The notes: generated by a model from the sequence alone, not told the origin. DNA of 64,000 nucleotides from Ryuthela nishihirai (GCA_038380435.1 JAWZYU010000024.1:51422613-51486612), one strand, 5' to 3'; counted from the first letter of the stretch, positions 30,909 through 42,288 are shown. A program made the numbers and translations.

Positions 30909-31468
30909 GGGGCGGGGGTGGCTCAGTCGGTAGCGCGCCAGGCTCGTAATCTGTAGTTCCCAGGTTCGAGTCCCAGCTGGGTCAGCGTTGAGATTTATCT
31001 CCGCAAAATTCCCCGCCCTGCCCACGGTCAGAAGGGGACATCGATGGGCTTGGTAAAGGCCGTCGTCCGTCGGATGGGACGTTAAGCCGTGGCCCCGTGT
31101 GCGGGAGAGTCATACCCTGTACATGTTAAAGAACACGCTGGATGGCCTTGACGGGAGGCTACCATCTGTCTCCCAACAGTTGTTCCAGTTGGTCCCCTCC
31201 CCTAACCTTCTCTCAGCCTTCGGGGTCCTTGCGACCTGGTCATTTAGCCCAATGTGTGCAAAAAAGTGCCACTCAGAGGTAAAACAACCCAACGTTAAAG
31301 AACACGCTGGATGGCCTTGACGGGAGGCTACCATCCGTCTCCCAACAGCTGTTCCACTGGGTCCCCTCCCCCAACCTTCTCTGAGCCTTCGGGTCCATGT
31401 GACCTGGCCATTTAGCACATGGTGTGCAAAAAAAGTGCCGCTCAGAGGTAAAACAACCCAACCCAACC
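30909..31468 (+). mobile_element. SINE-A dimer inserted as one unit
   Basis: A full-length unit (30909-31293) is joined to a second 3' part starting GTTAAAGAACACGCTGG (31294). The flanks CAGTTTTCGCT (30898-30908) and CAGTTTTCTCT (31469-31479) enclose both. The junction matches that at 22687/22688. Confidence 0.92.
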
Positions 31469-31499
31469 CAGTTTTCTCTCGATTCTATTTCACATTATT

Positions 31500-32100
31500 G
31501 GTGTTCATCTGACTCCGATAGCGATTACTAGTTTCCACGTGACTCCCGTTGTCATTACAGCTTTTCACCTTGACTCCTGTCGAGATTAGTGGTCTTCACC
31601 TGATTCCCGTTGAAGTTTTGGTATTATTGATCTTTACCATACACCTTTTGGCATTATTGAGTCATCACGGGAGTCTGTCTTCACGAGTTTGGTCTTCACG
31701 AGATTCCCTTTTGTACCATTTGGTCTTCATGGGAGTCCTTTTGAGAATATTGTTTTTTCCCTACTCCCTTGATATTATTAGATCTTCACTTGGGTTCCTT
31801 TGGGAATATTGGTCTTCATCCGACACCCTTTGGTACTCTTAGGTGTTCGCGGAGTCCCTTTGCGAATATTGGTCTTCACCTGATTCCCTTTATTATTGGG
31901 TCTTCAAAGGAGTCCCTTTGCGAATATTGGTCTTCACCTGATTCCCTTTATTATTGGGTCTTCAAAGGAGTCCCTTTGCGAATATTGGTCTTCTCCTGAT
32001 TCCCTTTATTATTGGGTCTTCAAAGGAGTCCCTTTGAGAATATTGGTCTTCACCCAATTCCTTTGGTACTATTAGGTCCTCACATGAGTCACTTTGAGAA
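31500..32100. repeat. 58 bp minisatellite within degenerate 27-30 bp repeats
   Basis: Three near-identical 58 bp units at about 31861-32036 contain ATTGGTCTTCACCTGATTCC and GGGTCTTCAAAGGAGTCCC. The flanks, back to about 31500 and on to 32100, are a degenerate series of GTCTTCAC-GA-TCCCTTT words of about half that length. Confidence 0.85.
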
Positions 32101-32880
32101 TTAATCCCTTTCTTGTAGTCAAACAAAATTGATGATTTTAATTTTTTTCCCAATTAAACTTCATCACTTGAGTTGTCTTTGGAGCTCCCCCTGTGAAACG
32201 GCGTCAGGTGATGTATGAAATAGTTTCCAATTGCAAAAAAAATTGACTTTAAAATCAAAGTAAAGAAGAAAATAAACCAACGGGGTAGTGAATGTGTAGG
32301 TCTCGTGAACACGTGTAAAATGGACAGAAAACGAAATGGGAATGGATGATGGAACGAAAGAAAACACGAAAAAATAAAAGGAGCTATGAGAAAGAAAACA
32401 CGGAAAAATAAAAAGAGCTCTAAGAAATGCCTTTGTTAGTGCGTTGGTGGGGCCAAGTGGCCGAGCTTTATTGCTGCGTCGAAGAAGTGGGGATTGGGAG
32501 AGAGGAAAAAGGAGGACGGTGAGAAGAGATGGTCGAGTTGGATCCATTATCGATTGAAGGGTGGGAAAGAGCGATTGCATGTCTTCGTCACTAGATAGAC
32601 TGAAAGAAAGAGATAGAGATGACGAAAGTGTGAGAAGACCACAAGAATACGGAAGATGCAGATGCCAGGAGGAGAGGGGTGGATGAAGATCTCCAGGGAC
32701 TTCTTTTGGGAGGTGGAAGAGGTGGAATCCCCGCAGCGTTCCGCATAGAACATGACAGGAATGATTGGTGGCAGTCTCCCAGATGCAATATTACCCCCCT
32801 CTGGGGGGAAGGAAATGTAAGAGGTTCTATGGTCATTGCGCAGGTAAAATGGAGATGATTATATTTAGGCATTTTTAAGA
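32101..32880. other. Unique sequence with a 34 bp tandem pair
   Basis: GAAAGAAAACACG-AAAAATAAAA repeats with a 34 bp period at 32356-32423. The remainder is purine-rich to mixed DNA without a recognisable gene. Confidence 0.5.
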
Positions 32881-33318
32881 GATAATGAAGAGCATTTCGC
32901 AGAAACAATGGAGAGTAATCCCCTCGTTTTTGGGGAAGCGATGGGTTATCGTTATATTATTTTACAAAGGGAATGTGGGGCACTTATATACATTTCTCAA
33001 AGATAGCGAAGAGTCATTACATATGTTCTGTAAAACACCTTGTCATTTTTAAAAAGTGATAAAGGGTCTCTATTATTTCGCAAAATATGAGTTTTTGAAA
33101 AGTAAAAGAGAGTCATTATAGTGTTCGTTGAAGAAATGAAGCCTTTATATGGATTTCTCAAATTCTGTGGAGTTTCTTTTATACTGAGAGCTTACAAAAT
33201 TTTGCAAAAGCAATAAAATGTCTTTATATCATTTCTTTTTCATCGCATTTCATCGGAGGTTTTCAGGAAGTAATGAAAAGATATTATATGGTTTTTAGGG
33301 CGCGATGAGGAATATATA

Positions 33319-33447
33319 AATAATAATAAATACCCCCTCAAGCAGCTGCTTGCCACAGAGGTCTGACAGGAGCCTATCAGTTTATATACCATAGTAGAAG
33401 GTCTGTGAGGATGGCAGGACCTCAGCAGAAAAACGACACAAACGTCC
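33319..33447 (-). mobile_element. SINE-B, head missing
   Basis: Tail and body are present; on the minus strand it starts near TGGACGTTTGTGTCG. Its broken end abuts a MITE-1 core fragment. Confidence 0.9.
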
Positions 33448-33614
33448 AGCGTGTACAGCAACAGTACACGCTCCAGTTACCGTTCACAGCAAACTGGAGC
33501 GTGTGCAGTAACTGCACACGCTCCAGTTTGCTGTGAACGGTAACTGCACACGCTCAATATTTCCGTGAGTGAGCCCACACGATCCAGGTCTTTGTGAGCT
33601 CACACGATCCAATC
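33448..33614. mobile_element. MITE-1 core fragment without arms
   Basis: Core palindromes (GCGTGTACAGCAACAGTACACGC; then CTGGAGCGTGTGCAGTAACTG) and GTGAGTGAGCCCACACGATC are present. No TACAGTCGCTC terminus is seen on either side. A duplicated CACGGGGACCTCACAAAAGTGG-like word follows at about 33636-33683. Confidence 0.85.
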
Positions 33615-33722
33615 ACACAATCCACACGGGGACCTCACAAAAGTGGTCTTACTATGACGTCACGGGGACCTCACAAAAGTGGCCTGATGATGAAATACCC
33701 GAACAGATGTTGGGAGACAGAT

Positions 33723-33932
33723 AATAAATAAATAAATAAATACCCCCTCAAGCAGCTGCTTGCCACAGAGGTCTGACAAAGAGCCTGTCAGTTTATATAC
33801 CATAGTAGAAGGTCTGTGAGGATGGCAAGACCTCAGCAGAAAAACAACACAACATCCATGCCTTACCCGGGGCTCGAACCTAGATCCCTTAGGTCAAAAG
33901 CCAAGCGCGCTAACCACTCGGCCACGGGATGA
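33723..33932 (-). mobile_element. SINE-B, full length
   Basis: It runs from the (AAAT)n tail to the head GTCATCCCGTGGCCGAGTGG. Box B reads GGTTCGAGCCCC on the minus strand. A 24 bp SINE-A scrap (GAACAGATGTTGGGAGACAG) lies just before it at 33701. Confidence 0.92.
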
Positions 33933-34423
33933 CTGAGGAGTATAAACCTTTCTCAAAAGACATAGAGAATAATTATCTGCAGTTTATGAATTTTTTGAAA
34001 AAATTGACTTTTATATCATTTTCTAAGACAGTTAAGGATTTACGAAAAAGTAATGGAGAATTAATCTATTTTAATAATAATTTTATATATCTAATAATCG
34101 TTTTTTAAATAATGTAGTGTCTGTGTAATTTTTTAAAAACAATGGAAATTCTTTAGGTCATTTGCTGAACAATAAGAGTTTTACAAAAGAGATGGTCATT
34201 ATAATGATTTATGTTTATGGAAGCAATAAAGACTGTTAGTTGGATTTCTTTAAAAAAAAGCTATAGAGAGTCGTTACATTAATTTCCCAAATAATATGAA
34301 AATGAGTGATATTATTTTTACAAACCCAATGGAGAAGTTGTATAATTTTAGGAACATTGGAAAGTTTGTATAATTTTGTTAAAACAATGGAGAGTCTATA
34401 TCATTTTGCTCAACAAATTGAGA

Positions 34424-34808
34424 TTGGGGCGGGGGTGGCTCAGCCGGTAGCGCGCCAGGCTCGTAATCTGTAATTCCCAGGTTCGAATCCCAGCTGGGTC
34501 AGCGTTGAGATTTATCTCCGCAAAATTCCCCGCCTTGCCCACGGTCAGTAGGGGACACCGATGGGCTTGGAAAGGCCGCCGTCCGTCGGTTGGGACGTTA
34601 AGCCGTGGTCCCGTGTGCGGGAGAGCCATACCCTGTGCACGTTAAAGAACACGCTGGATGGCCTTGACGGGAGGTTGCCATCTGTCTCCCAACAGCTGTT
34701 CCAGTGGGTCTCCTCCCCCAACCTTCTCTGAGCCTTCGGGGTCCTTGTGACCTGGTCATTTAGCCCATTGTGTGCAAAAAAGTGCTGCTCAGAGGTAAAA
34801 CAACCCAA
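34424..34808 (+). mobile_element. SINE-A, full length, 15 bp TSD
   Basis: 385 bp, little diverged. The perfect TSD is CTCAACAAATTGAGA (34409-34423, 34809-34823), taken from the 30 bp satellite field. Confidence 0.97.
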
Positions 34809-35274
34809 CTCAACAAATTGAGAGTCTATAGTATTTTTTAGACACAATGGAGAGTCTAAATCAATCTGAAAAACAATCGACAATCTTCCTTATTTTGCGA
34901 AAAAAACAATGGAGAGTCCATATTATATATTGCAGAACCATAGAATTCATATCATTTTAAAGAAAAAAAATGAGAGCCTGCGCCATTTTACAAAGAAAAG
35001 GGAGAGTCTGTATTATTTTTCTGAACAATGGAGAGTTTATATCATTGTGCAAAAACAACTGAAAATCTACATCGTTTTGCAAAACCAATGGGTAGGTTAT
35101 GTCATTCTCTAAACTCAATGAATATATGCATTTCTCAGAAACCATGAAGTACGATTATATAACTTTATTAGAAAACAATTGGGCGTTTATGTCATTTTTC
35201 AAAACCAATAGAGAGTATGATGATTCTCTATATTATTCATTAAAATAGCGGTGAATGCTCCTAAGTAGAGTGGA

Positions 35275-35360
35275 GATTAGCAGAGAGAATCTCAACACTG
35301 GCAGAATGGTGAGTCGAACCTGGAAGCATCAGGTGAAGAGCTTGGCAGCTAACAACCCCC
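35275..35360 (-). mobile_element. SINE-A, very old head fragment
   Basis: AATCTCAACACTGGCAGAAT, GAGTCGAACCTGG and AGCTTGGCAGCTAAC track the tRNA head of SINE-A on the minus strand at low identity. Confidence 0.5.
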
Positions 35361-35367
35361 ACCCAAT

Positions 35368-35854
35368 GGGGCGGGGGTGACTCAGTCGATAGCGCGCCAG
35401 GCTCGTAATCTGTAATTCTCAGGTTCGAGTCCCAGCTGGGTCAGCGTTGAGATTTATCTCCGAAAAATTCCCCCCCTGCCCACGGTCAGTAGGAGACACC
35501 GATGGTCTTGGAAAGGCCGCTGTCCGTCAGATGGGACGTTAAACCGTGGCCCCGTGTGCGGGAGAGCCATACCCTGTGCACGTTAAAGAACACGCTGGAT
35601 GGCCTTGACGGGAGGCTACCATCGGTCTTCCAACAACTGTTCCAGTGGGTCCCCTCCCGCAATCTTCTCTGAACCTTCGGGGTCCATGTGACCTGGCCAT
35701 TTAGCCCATGGTGTGCAAAAAAAGTGCCGCTCAGAAATAAAACAACCCAACCCCCAACTTCCTCTTAGTCTTCAAGGTCATTGTGACCTGGCCATTTAGT
35801 CCATTGTGTGCATAAAAGTGCCGCTCAGAGGTAAAACAACCCAACCCAACCCGT
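35368..35854 (+). mobile_element. SINE-A dimer, short second unit
   Basis: A full unit is followed at about 35754 by a second 3' end beginning CCCCAACTTCCTCTTAGTC (about 95 bp). The short flank ACCCAAT (35361-35367, 35855-35861) encloses both. The join position differs from the other two dimers. Confidence 0.82.
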
Positions 35855-35861
35855 ACCCAAT

Positions 35862-37100
35862 TTTTTTCCAAAAGTTCGCCAAAGTTCAATAATAAGTAAT
35901 AACAACACATAAACAATTCAACGCAAATGTTAAACAATACTAAAACGCAACAACCTAAGCCCAACGAAATAAAGCTTTCAGAATACATACAAACCAGAAA
36001 CAAATAATCCAACAATATTTCCAGCAACAAAAAAAACCTCGTCTGTAGCAACTACAACACAATTCAATATTCCACGTAACAATGCTCATGAGAACTCGTA
36101 ACAGCAACCCAGCGAGAAGTAAGATCATTCAAAAGCATAATCCATGGCTCCTAATCCTTCACGAAATGACATTCTCTCTCTTAAATACCCCATCGCTGCC
36201 GAGCGACAGAGAAGATCTAATGGAAGTGGCGCCCCCCCCCCCCAAATCTTTCCCGACATTCCTCTGTATCTGTTAATCGACGGAGCATCGGCATTCGCAA
36301 GAGACAACGTTTGTGTCGCTGATGGGACCATTCTCCATTCTAATAGATCCGTTAATTACCGCAATGGCTGTGATTCTCCAGGTAGGAAATCCCTTCCTTG
36401 TCCGAACAAACATCAATTCCCGTAGTTCTCGAGGATGGGTTTGTCTCTGTTTGCCTCGTGCCAAACCCGATGCGTGCCGGAGATGCGAATTGTAATGTCT
36501 TAGGGCGATTGGAGCCTAATTTGATGACACTTCGAATGCTGGATGCTACGACACTCATCTCGCTGCAAAATAGCATTATCTTTGGAATTAAACATGATAT
36601 TCGAACAAATGCCGTTTGAATCGAACTCTTCGTGTGTGTGTGTGCATATGTTGATACAGCAGGTGGGAAGTGGAGTTTGAAGTTGCTCGTGTGAAGTTAT
36701 GCAGACAACTGTGTAGGGGTAATCGATTAAATTATATAAAGAGGACAAAGCACTTCAGGTATATAAATATATCGAAGAATTAAACTTTAAATAGGTTTCG
36801 GGTTACAGTTTTAAATGGATATGTGAAAAAGAGAGATTTCTGATCCTAATGTAAAGTTTTGGAATTTCTTTGGATTCTATGAGCTAGTTGATTTGTAGTG
36901 CTCTGAATTTTTTGGGGGGAGAGAATTGTGAGATTGTTTATGGTGTTGTCAGCTTGTTCTGTGATTTGTGATTTTTGAGTTAGTGAATTTTTAGTTGGGT
37001 TTCATGGGTTTGTGAGTTTATTTGTTTGTTTATTTTAAGGTTTAATTATGAGTTTACTTGCAGTGTTGTCAGCTTGTCTTTTAAATTTCTGAGATTGGGG
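35862..37100. other. Unique sequence with weak coding-like patch
   Basis: AT-rich at 35862-36080. From 36144 to 36620 composition is balanced. Two overlapping plus frames (36144-36425, 36398-36619) have protein-like residue mixes, for example SEQTSIPVVLEDGFVSVCLV, and GT/AG words are nearby (CTCCAGGTAGG at 36377). A C12 run lies at 36232-36243 and a (GT)n run at 36634-36646. The rest is T-rich. There is no recognisable domain. Confidence 0.3.
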
Positions 37101-37475
37101 TTGGGTTGTTTTACCTCTGAGGGGCACTTTTTTGCACACAATGGGCTAAATGGCCAGGTCACATGGACCCCGAAGGCTCAGAGAAGGTTGGGGACCCACT
37201 GGAACAGCTGTTGGGAGACAGATGGTAGCCTCCCGTCAAGGCCATCCAGCGTGTTCTTTAACGTGCACAGGGTATGGCTCTCCCACACACGGGCAACGGC
37301 TTAACGTCCCATCCGACGGACGGCGGTCTTTCCAAGCCCATCGGTGTCCCCTACTGACTGTGTGCAGGGCGGGGAAATTTTGCGGAGATAAATCTCAACG
37401 CTGACCCAGCTGGGACTCGAACCTGGGAACTACAGATTACGAGCCTGGAGCGCTACCGACTGAGCCACCCCCGCC
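37101..37475 (-). mobile_element. SINE-A, full length
   Basis: Tail TTGGGTTG to head GAGGCGGGGGTGGCTCAG. A small deletion (GAGGGG lost before ACCCACTGG) marks this copy. No clean TSD is seen. Confidence 0.93.
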
Positions 37476-37650
37476 TCAGAAGTATGAGAGTATGCAGGTC
37501 TATTGCCTGTATAGATAACTTCACCCCACCTAAAATGCACGATACTTGATTTTACATTAGTCCTTGCGGAAACTGCACTTTCCCTCCTCACATATTCTTT
37601 GTCATTGGTGCTAAAATGGAACAAGAACTTGGACATTCTCATGTGCATTT

Positions 37651-38030
37651 GGGGCGGGGGTGGCTCAGTCGGTAGCGCGCCAGGCTCGTAATCTGTATTT
37701 CCCAGTTCGAGTCCCAGCTGGGTCAGCGTTGAGATTTATCTCCGCAAAATTCCCCGCCCTGCCCACGGTCAGTAGGGGACACCGCCGCTTGGAAAGGCCG
37801 CCGTCCGTCGGATGGGACGTTAAGCCGTGGCACCGTGTGCGGGAGAGCCATACCCTGTGCACATTAAAGAACACGCTGGATGGCCTTGACGGGAGGCTAC
37901 CATCTGTCTCCCAACAGCTGTTCCAGTGGGTCCCCTCCCCCAACCTTCTCTGAGCCTTAGGGGTCCATGTGACCTGGTCATTTAGCCCATGGTGTGCAAA
38001 AAAGTACCGCTCAGAGGTAAAACAACTCAA
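37651..38030 (+). mobile_element. SINE-A, full length, TSD
   Basis: The flanks CTCATGTGCATTT and CTCACGTGCATTT (37638-37650, 38031-38043) differ at one base. Confidence 0.95.
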
Positions 38031-38043
38031 CTCACGTGCATTT

Positions 38044-38619
38044 GCATTCCACTGGATTTTAATCAATCCTTACTTAGATTTTAAAGTTTTGCATGTTGGT
38101 TTTAAAAACCATGGTTTATTTTTTTTTAAAAGCACAATTCACTTTAAAAACATTTTTACTTCAGTAGAATCAAAGTTTATTGCTATTTCACCAAACTCAA
38201 CAAACAACTTCAAGGAAGACGAATTGCTTGCCAACAAAAGAAGCAATAATAGCTCAAGTGGGATTTCAAGAGTGGAATTCATTGTCCACCGATAAAATGG
38301 AAAGGAAAAAATACCTTCACCCTTGTGGTCACTTTCCTTTTGCTTTCACCACAAGGATCCTTAAAGGCCAAGGGTCATTTCTCCTCAGGGAACCGGAACT
38401 GGCGTCACAGCAGGAGGAAATATCTGCGCGCCAAAGTCGGTCAACAGGAAGTCGAAGAGTGAAGGAATGATTACTAGAGGCTGAGAGAGAAAACACTCAC
38501 TTACGAAAATCACTCTCGAGGACGATTTCTTTCTCCTTTAAAGATTTCTACCTACTTTTTATTGAAACGATGATTAATGATGATGTTAAAAGAAAGCTAT
38601 TATTCACTACCACTATTAT
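38044..38619. other. Unique sequence, no gene identified
   Basis: AT-rich then mixed. Frames are short and unrecognised. Confidence 0.45.
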
Positions 38620-38632
38620 CCTTATTATCATC

Positions 38633-39016
38633 GGGGCAGGGGTGGCTCAGTCGGTAGCGCGCCAGGCTCGTAATCTGTAGTTCCCAGGTTCGAGTCCCAG
38701 CTGGGTCAGCGTTGAGATTTATCTCCGCAAAATTCCCCGCCCTGCCCACGGTCAGTAGGGAACACCGATGGGCTTAGAAAGGCCGCAATCCGTCGGATGG
38801 GACGTTAAGCCGTGGCCCCGTGTGCAGGAGAGCCATACCCTGTGCACGTTAAAGAACACGCTGGATGGCCTTGACGGGAGGCTACCATCTGTCTCCCAAC
38901 AGCTGTTCCAGTGGGTCCCCTCCCCCAACCTTCTCTGAGCCTTCGGGTCCCATGTGACCTGGCCATTTAGCCCATGGTGTGCAAAAAAGTGCCGCTCAGA
39001 GGTAAAACAACCCAAC
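38633..39016 (+). mobile_element. SINE-A, full length, 13 bp TSD
   Basis: The perfect TSD is CCTTATTATCATC (38620-38632, 39017-39029). It is inserted at the edge of the CAT-rich minisatellite. Confidence 0.97.
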
Positions 39017-39028
39017 CCTTATTATCAT

Positions 39029-39530
39029 CCTAGTCATTGCCATTGTTATTATCGCCGGGTTCATTGTCTTTGTTACCCTCATTGGTCGCTGTCACTGTTA
39101 TCATCATCCTAGTCATTGCCATTGTTATCATCGCCGGGTTCATTGTCTTTGTTACCCTCATTGGTCGCTGTCACTGTTATCATCATCGTAGTCATTGCCA
39201 TTGTTAATATCATCGTGATCATTGGCATTTTTATCATCGTCGTGATCATTGGCATTGTTATCATCGTCGTGATCATTTCCATTGCCATGGTTGTCGCGGT
39301 CATTTTCTTTTCTATGATTGTCGTCGTCATTTTCATTGCTATGATTGTCGTCGTCATTTTCATTGCTATGATTGTCGTCGTCATTTTCATTGCTATGGTA
39401 GTTTTCGACATTTTCGTTGTTATGATTGTCATCGTCATTTCCATTTCTATGAATGTCATCGTCAATTCCTTTTCAATGAAGGTCGTCGTCATTTCCATTG
39501 CTATGATTATTACAGAAGGAGTTTAGTTTT
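39029..39530. repeat. 79 bp tandem pair and 27 bp minisatellite, block 1
   Basis: A 79 bp unit (CCTAGTCATTGCCATTGTTA to GTCACTGTTATCATCAT) occurs twice from 39029. It then grades into 27 bp units built from ATGATTGTCGTCGTCATTTT and CATTGCT. The unit length is a multiple of three, so both strands stay open: MIVVVIFIA repeats on plus and MKMTTTIIA repeats on minus. Confidence 0.92.
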
Positions 39531-39552
39531 CCAATCCAACATGTATTCTGAA

Positions 39553-39616
39553 TGGCGAACTTTGTGGAGATAAAGCTCAATGTTTGTCTTGGAGGGACTC
39601 GAACCTGAGAAATACA
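39553..39616 (-). mobile_element. SINE-A head scrap inside the minisatellite
   Basis: TTGTGGAGATAAAGCTCAATG and GGGACTCGAACCTGAGAA match the box B region of SINE-A on the minus strand. It separates the two minisatellite blocks. Confidence 0.7.
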
Positions 39617-40340
39617 GTCGTCGTCATTTTCAATGATATGATTGTCGTCGTCATTTTCATTGATACGATTGTCGTCGTCATTTTCAATGCTATGATTGTC
39701 GTCGTCATTTTCATTGATATGATTGTCGTCGTCATTTTCATTGCTATGATTGTCGTCGTCATTTTCATTGCTATGATTGTCGTCGTCATTTTCATTGCTA
39801 TGATTGTCGTCGTCATTTTCATTGCTATGATTGTCGTCGCCATTTTCATTGCTATGATTGTCGTCGTCATTTTCAATGCTATGATTTTCGTCGTCATTTT
39901 CATTGCCATGAATGTCGTCGTCATTTCCATTGCTATGATTGTCGTCGTCATTTTCATTGCCATGATTGTCGTCGTCATTTTCATTGCCATGATTGTCGTC
40001 GTCATTTCCATTGCCATGATTGTCGTCCTCATTTTCATTGTTATTGTCGTCGTCATTTCCATTGTTATGATTGTCGTCGTCATTTCCATTGCCATGATTG
40101 TCGTCGTCATTTCCATTGCCATGATTGTCGTCGTCATTTCCATTGCCATGATTGTCGTCGTCATTTCCATTGCCATGATTGTCGTCGTCATTTCCATTGC
40201 CATGCTTGTCGTCGTCATTTCCATTGTTATCATTGTGTCAACATTGCCATTCTTGCCACCGTCGTCGTCTTACAATTACTACCCTCAACGTCATTATCAT
40301 TGTTTCCGAGTCCATTGTCATCGTCATCTTCATTGCCATT
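39617..40340. repeat. 27 bp minisatellite, block 2
   Basis: About 23 units of GATTGTCGTCGTCATTTYCA-TTGCYAT to about 40235, then a decaying CAT/GTC-rich edge. The frames are open on both strands, 307 codons on plus and 218 on minus, with 9-residue periodicity. Neither has a domain or a plausible start context, so I call it a repeat and not a gene. Confidence 0.93.
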
Positions 40341-40658
40341 GCCACCTCTGTCTTTCACTGTCATTGTCTTCACCCACTATTGTTTTCGCCGTCTTCCCAA
40401 CCATTCTTATCGCCGGTATCACTTCCACTGCTATTGTCGTTATCATTATTGTAGGGTCGCCATCATTAGCATTGTTTCTGTCGCCGCCGATAATGATAGA
40501 CACATAAAACAATAAAGACCATAACAATAGTAGTGAGGATGAGGAAAACAATGTAACGAAACGTTCACAACAATGACAATGAGTCGACATTTACAAAAAA
40601 TCATTATCAATGTTATCTGCAACATGTACAATAAAAATGCACGATTTTTAAAGCATAA
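40341..40658. other. Unique sequence
   Basis: The edge of the minisatellite followed by AT-rich DNA. Nothing recognisable. Confidence 0.45.
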
Positions 40659-41207
40659 AATGATTTTTTTAGAAATTAGTGATCTGGCAACCTTCGTGTC
40701 ACGTGACACGAAGGTTGCCAGACCACTGATTTCTAAAAAAATCGTTGCCAGATATTTTTTCTGAATTCTGTAATCAACCATAGTGTTCGGACACTTTTAT
40801 AATATATATAATGCGCATGAATATATAATGCAATGAATATGGAGCGTGTGCAGTTACCGTTCACAGCAAACTGGAGCGGTTGCGGTTAATGATCACAGCA
40901 CATTGGATCGTGTGAGCTCACAAAGACCTGGATCGTGTGGGCTCACTCACGGAAATATTGAGCGTGTGCAGTTACCGTTCACAGCAAACTGGAGCGTGTG
41001 CAGTAACTGCACACGCTCCAGTTTGCTGTGAACGGTAACTGGAGCGTGTACAGTTGCTGTACACGCTCCAGATATTTTTCCTGAATTCTGTAATCACGTG
41101 ACACGAAGGTTGCCAGATCACTAATTTCTAAAAAAAATCGTTGCCAGATATTTTTTCTGAATTCTGTAATCAACCGTAGTGTTCGGATACTTTTTTGAGC
41201 GACTGTA
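40659..41207 (+). mobile_element. MITE-1 long form, left end lost
   Basis: It begins inside the left arm (ATTTTTTTAGAAATTAGTGA) and has a complete right end GAGCGACTGTA. The core shows the full nested palindrome: about 33 bp arms from GTTACCGTTCACAGCAAACT meeting at GTGCAGTAACTGCAC. A second palindrome, GTACAGTTGCTGTAC, follows. Confidence 0.93.
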
Positions 41208-41893
41208 CTGCTTTTACCATCATTATTATTACAAAGTTAATAAACCTATCACCCACTTGACCCCAGTAACTGGGAGCTTCTCACGAGAGCAACGACAAAA
41301 GGGCGCAGCCGGTTTCTCGTTATCAGAGAAGTCACGTTTCAAAGGTCATCCCCAACTGTCGACATCGAGCGACGACATCATCCCTGATGAAGCACTCTCC
41401 TTCGCTTCCGACTTAACTTCTTTTGATGTGTTTTGGCCATTAAAAGGGGCGGGAGAATAGCAGCAGGCAGGGGGGGGCGAAATATTTCCTCCTCCCTCGC
41501 ACTCTGTGAACTTGTAAGCCACGCACGTGAAGTACCTGTCCACGTGGAAACAGAAGGAAAAACATTTTTAGAAAATGAAAAGAAAAGTTCGTCTTATTTT
41601 TTTCTGGACTAACACCGAATGACGATGAAGGTGTTTGTTGTTAGAGGAGACAGGGGGGGAGGGGGGGGGACAGATGAAACATAAATGGTGGATTTGTGGG
41701 TAGGAAGGAAGCGATGTCATTTATCGATTTTGTGGGGAAAGAATACGGGCTTTACTTATCTCTCCCTTGGGTAACTTTAATAACTGAAATGGGAACGTTC
41801 AAAAACCGGCAGGTTTTGAAAGGGCAAGATTTAAAGGGCGGTAAAAATCAAAGGGTAGTATGGAAACGGAATGCAGTCAGCGGCAGAAATCGA
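41208..41893. other. Unique sequence with G-runs
   Basis: Mixed DNA. G7 to G10 runs at 41470-41478 and 41653-41669 could form G-quadruplexes. No supported gene. Confidence 0.45.
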
Positions 41894-41905
41894 TGAGCTA
41901 ACAGG

Positions 41906-42288
41906 GTTGGGTTGTTTTACCTCTGAGCGGCACTTTTTTGCACACCATGGGCTAAATGGCCAGGTCACATGGACCCCGAAGACTCAGAGAAGGTTGGGGG
42001 AGAGGACCCACTGGAACAGCTGTTGGGAGACAGATGGTAGTCTCCCGTCAAGGCCATCCAGCGTATTCTTTAACGTGCACAGGGTATGGCTCTCCCACAC
42101 ACGGACCCACGGCTTAACGTCCCATCCGACGGACGGCGGCCTTTCCAAGCCCATCGGTGTTCCCTACTGACCGTGGGCAGGGCGGGGAATTTTGCGGAGA
42201 TAAATCTCAACGCTGACCCAGCTGGGACTCGAACCTGGGAACTACAGATTACGAGCCTGGCGCGCTACCGATTGAGCCACCCCCGCCC
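41906..42288 (-). mobile_element. SINE-A, full length, 12 bp TSD
   Basis: A clean copy with perfect TSD TGAGCTAACAGG (41894-41905, 42289-42300). Confidence 0.97.

Larger units (their letters stand above)
32881..35250. repeat. Degenerate ~30 bp satellite field
   Basis: The phrase AACAATGGAGAGTCTATATC followed by ATTTTGCAAA recurs with heavy divergence from about 32885 to 33310, 33960 to 34423 and 34809 to 35245. SINE-B, MITE-1 and SINE-A copies interrupt it. Best-preserved units are near 34380-34410 and 34840-35060. It looks like a long-decayed minisatellite. Confidence 0.7.

Noticed and set aside
31500..32100. CRISPR-like array
   Set aside because: Units are adjacent tandem repeats without unique spacers, and the DNA is eukaryotic.
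39584..40507. 307-codon plus frame and 218-codon minus frame
   Set aside because: Both come from the 27 bp minisatellite; the period divisible by three keeps them open.
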